Assembly (NCBI GenBank): GCA_964626755.1
Contig: CAZVGO010000042.1
Coordinates: 60,667 to 124,666 of the forward strand
Direction of reading: 5' to 3'
Origin: JACDAV01 sp964626755
GTDB taxonomy: Bacteria; Chloroflexota; Limnocylindria; Limnocylindrales; CSP1-4
Length of the DNA: 64,000 nucleotides
Shown: positions 62,364-64,000 of the stretch, one piece after another
Numbering within the stretch: position 1 is the stretch's first letter
Layout of the letters: every line of letters begins with the position of its first letter
Program-made: the position numbers and the translations under genes
The notes under the pieces: generated by a model
Database searches by the model: none
The model's input: only the letters and a program-made list of their open reading frames with translations
Told to the model about the DNA's origin: nothing

Positions 62364-64000
62364 ATGGATACGGCGCTCGCGAGACGGCTGACGGCGTGGC
62401 TGCTGGCCCTCGCCCTCTTCCTGCCTGCCGTGGCGGCCGCCCAGGCCCCGCCGGAGGATGAGGTGGAGAGCGAGGCGGCCGGGCCCGCTCCCCCGCGGCT
62501 GGGCTTCACGGCGGGTGACGTCCGTTTCTGGCGCCCCGGAACCGACGAATGGGTGCCGGCGCAGGTCAATATCCCCCTGGCTCCGGGCGACCAGCTCGTC
62601 ACGGGTCATCTGGGCAACGTCGAGATCCAGACGGGTCCCGATTCCTTCCTGCGCGCCTGGGGCGACAGCCGCTTTGCGATCAATGGCCACGAAGAGGACG
62701 GCCTGCGCATTGGCGCCAGCGACGGCTACCTCGGCCTGGATCTGCGCAGCGTGGACCCCGGCCAGCGCGTGCACGTCGACACGCCGCACGCGGCCGTGGC
62801 CATCGGACAGGCAGGCTATTACCGGATCGACGTCGACGGTGATCGCACGTCCGTCATCGCACGGCGGGGCGGCCGCGCCACCGTCACCGCCCACGCGCAC
62901 ACGGTCAGCCTTGCCACCGATCACGAAGTGGTCGCGCGCGCCGCGGCCACGCCGCTGGAGCCCGCCGCAGCGCCCGAAGCCGACGCCTGGGACCGCTGGA
63001 GCCTCGGACGCACGGACACGCTGCTCGCGGCCGAGAGCGCGCGGTACGTGGCCCCCCAAGTGTACGGCGCCGCCGAACTCGACCAGTACGGCACGTGGCG
63101 TGAGGAGCCGACCTACGGCGCTGTGTGGGAGCCTCGCGGCGTCCCGGAAGGGTGGGCGCCCTACAGCACGGGCACGTGGATGTCGGATCCCGGATACGGC
63201 TGGACGTGGGTCGACACCGCGCCATGGGGATGGGCTCCCTATCACCACGGTCGCTGGGTCTTCGTCAACGGTACGTGGGGGTGGGCGCCCGGCCCGCGTG
63301 TGGCGAGAGCGGTGTACGCACCCGCGCTCGTCGCCTTCTTCGGCGAGCCGCGTCCCGTCGGCCGTCCCTTCGTGAGCTGGGTGGCGCTCGGCTGGGGCGA
63401 GCCGCTCGTGCCGTGGTGGGGTCGCCCCGGATTCATCGGCCGCCCCTCGTACGTCGGCTGGTCCGGGCCCCGGCACTGGCACCGGGATCGCTTTCACGGC
63501 CGCCCGTCGGAGTACCGCAACGTGGGCGTGCGCCACGCGGTGGTCGGCATGGACCGTGAACGATTCGGACGCGACCGTGTGGAGCGCGCGAGGGTACGCG
63601 GCGTCGACGTGAGCCGGCTGGAGCCGATCCGGGAGCCACGGCCGTCCCGTCGCGGCGACGCCGATGGCCGTGGCGACAGGCCGTGGCGCCGCGACGTTCC
63701 GGCCGAGGGCTCGCGCGAGCGCACTGACCGTGAGACTCCCACGGCACGCCCGGCCGAGCAGGACGCGCGAGAGCGGGCGCGTGGTGGCCAGACACGGCCG
63801 TCCGGGGCGGACCCACGCGAGCGGCGGGGTGATCGCGACACGCCCACGGCACGCCCGTCCGACGCGGACCCACGTGAGCAGGCGCGCGGCTTCCGGACGC
63901 CATCCGCACGCCCGTCCGAGGCGGACACACCTGAGCGCGCGCGTGACCGCGAGCGGCCGCGCGCGCGCGAGATGCCGGCGGGCCTGCCCGCGCAGCCTGC
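62364..64000 (+). CDS. FecR-like / DUF6600 exported protein, truncated by the window end
   Basis: From ATG at 62364 the frame stays open to the end (545 codons). It begins with a signal peptide (about 1-26, ending AAAQA), then a FecR-like barrel (GDVRFWRPGTDEW, PLAPGDQLVTGHLGN, VHVDTPHAAVAI). Next is a Trp-rich block with YGTWREEP, WAPYSTGTW and WGWAPYHHGRWV, typical of DUF6600 proteins. After about residue 400 the protein is Arg/Pro/Asp-rich with imperfect repeats of about 15 residues around ARPSEADPRE. The missing stop lies past the window, so total length is unknown. Likely periplasmic or surface-associated; function unknown. Confidence 0.75.
   Translation, partial: MDTALARRLTAWLLALALFLPAVAAAQAPPEDEVESEAAGPAPPRLGFTAGDVRFWRPGTDEWVPAQVNIPLAPGDQLVTGHLGNVEIQTGPDSFLRAWGDSRFAINGHEEDGLRIGASDGYLGLDLRSVDPGQRVHVDTPHAAVAIGQAGYYRIDVDGDRTSVIARRGGRATVTAHAHTVSLATDHEVVARAAATPLEPAAAPEADAWDRWSLGRTDTLLAAESARYVAPQVYGAAELDQYGTWREEPTYGAVWEPRGVPEGWAPYSTGTWMSDPGYGWTWVDTAPWGWAPYHHGRWVFVNGTWGWAPGPRVARAVYAPALVAFFGEPRPVGRPFVSWVALGWGEPLVPWWGRPGFIGRPSYVGWSGPRHWHRDRFHGRPSEYRNVGVRHAVVGMDRERFGRDRVERARVRGVDVSRLEPIREPRPSRRGDADGRGDRPWRRDVPAEGSRERTDRETPTARPAEQDARERARGGQTRPSGADPRERRGDRDTPTARPSDADPREQARGFRTPSARPSEADTPERARDRERPRAREMPAGLPAQP

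Noticed and set aside
63745..63975. CRISPR-like repeats
   Set aside because: The repeats are in frame, imperfect, without spacers, and encode an Arg/Pro-rich protein tail.

Overview
The window is about 64 kb of gene-dense, high-GC bacterial DNA with no rRNA, CRISPR array, transposase or phage gene that I can recognise. It reads as two unrelated genomes joined end to end. Positions 1 to about 39.1-39.4 kb look like a monoderm, Chloroflexota-like bacterium (Limnocylindria-type is my best guess, from gene content and codon habits only): GTG starts, GTGA/ATGA gene overlaps, many short palindromes built on ACCCGC...GCGGGT, and no outer-membrane genes. Positions from about 39.4 kb to the end look like a diderm of the Methylomirabilota/Rokubacteria kind: MlaA and MlaC, several lipoproteins, a hexaheme cytochrome, an M16 peptidase pair, MsrPQ and a split class I fumarase. 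The change falls inside one open reading frame, metH, whose first two thirds belong to the left style and last third to the right. A second suspicious point lies at about 40.91 kb, where a CHASE2 gene and a FecR gene, both truncated, meet tail to tail. Assembly chimerism is the simplest explanation for both.

Left part, in order: opcA and pgl (oxidative pentose phosphate), a hydrolase, a small membrane protein, citrate synthase, a GT87-like membrane protein, an MFS exporter, a DUF2231-Rieske fusion, a small P-loop kinase, a DMT transporter, an SbcCD/YhaNO-like nuclease pair, a zinc-ribbon protein, an S51 peptidase relative, a DHA2 exporter, a methyltransferase and an MBL hydrolase. Then comes the centre of interest at 17.9-31.3 kb: a selenocysteine and formate dehydrogenase locus. 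On the minus strand, tRNA-Sec, selA, selB and mobA form one tightly coupled unit. On the plus strand are selD, a catalytic formate dehydrogenase subunit with an in-frame UGA (Sec85) followed by an E. coli-like SECIS hairpin, a NuoE-NuoF fusion, and a separate gene for the Fe-S N-terminal part of the catalytic subunit. fdhD closes the locus. So the window encodes Sec synthesis, decoding, selenium activation, Mo-bisMGD assembly, FDH sulfuration and the FDH itself. The catalytic chain is encoded as two genes placed in reverse order with the diaphorase between them. After this come a PPOX-like protein, a DAP decarboxylase-like enzyme, a tryptophanase/tyrosine phenol-lyase, an RlpA-like protein, an AlkA-like glycosylase and metH.

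Right part: a TetR regulator and hexaheme cytochrome c, mlaA, small proteins, an RluA-type pseudouridine synthase, an active/inactive M16 peptidase pair, msrQ and msrP separated by a 42-bp inverted repeat, an OmpR/histidine-kinase/redoxin operon, fumarase alpha and beta subunits, a REP-like palindrome, mlaC, a gene-poor 535-bp gap, a HELAH lipoprotein, a DUF72 protein, a haloalkane dehalogenase-like enzyme, a CusF-like protein coupled to an AI-2E family permease with a long cytosolic tail, an acyl-CoA synthetase, and a FecR/DUF6600-type protein running off the end.

All identifications come from reading translated sequence against remembered family features; no search was run. Taxonomic statements are inference.
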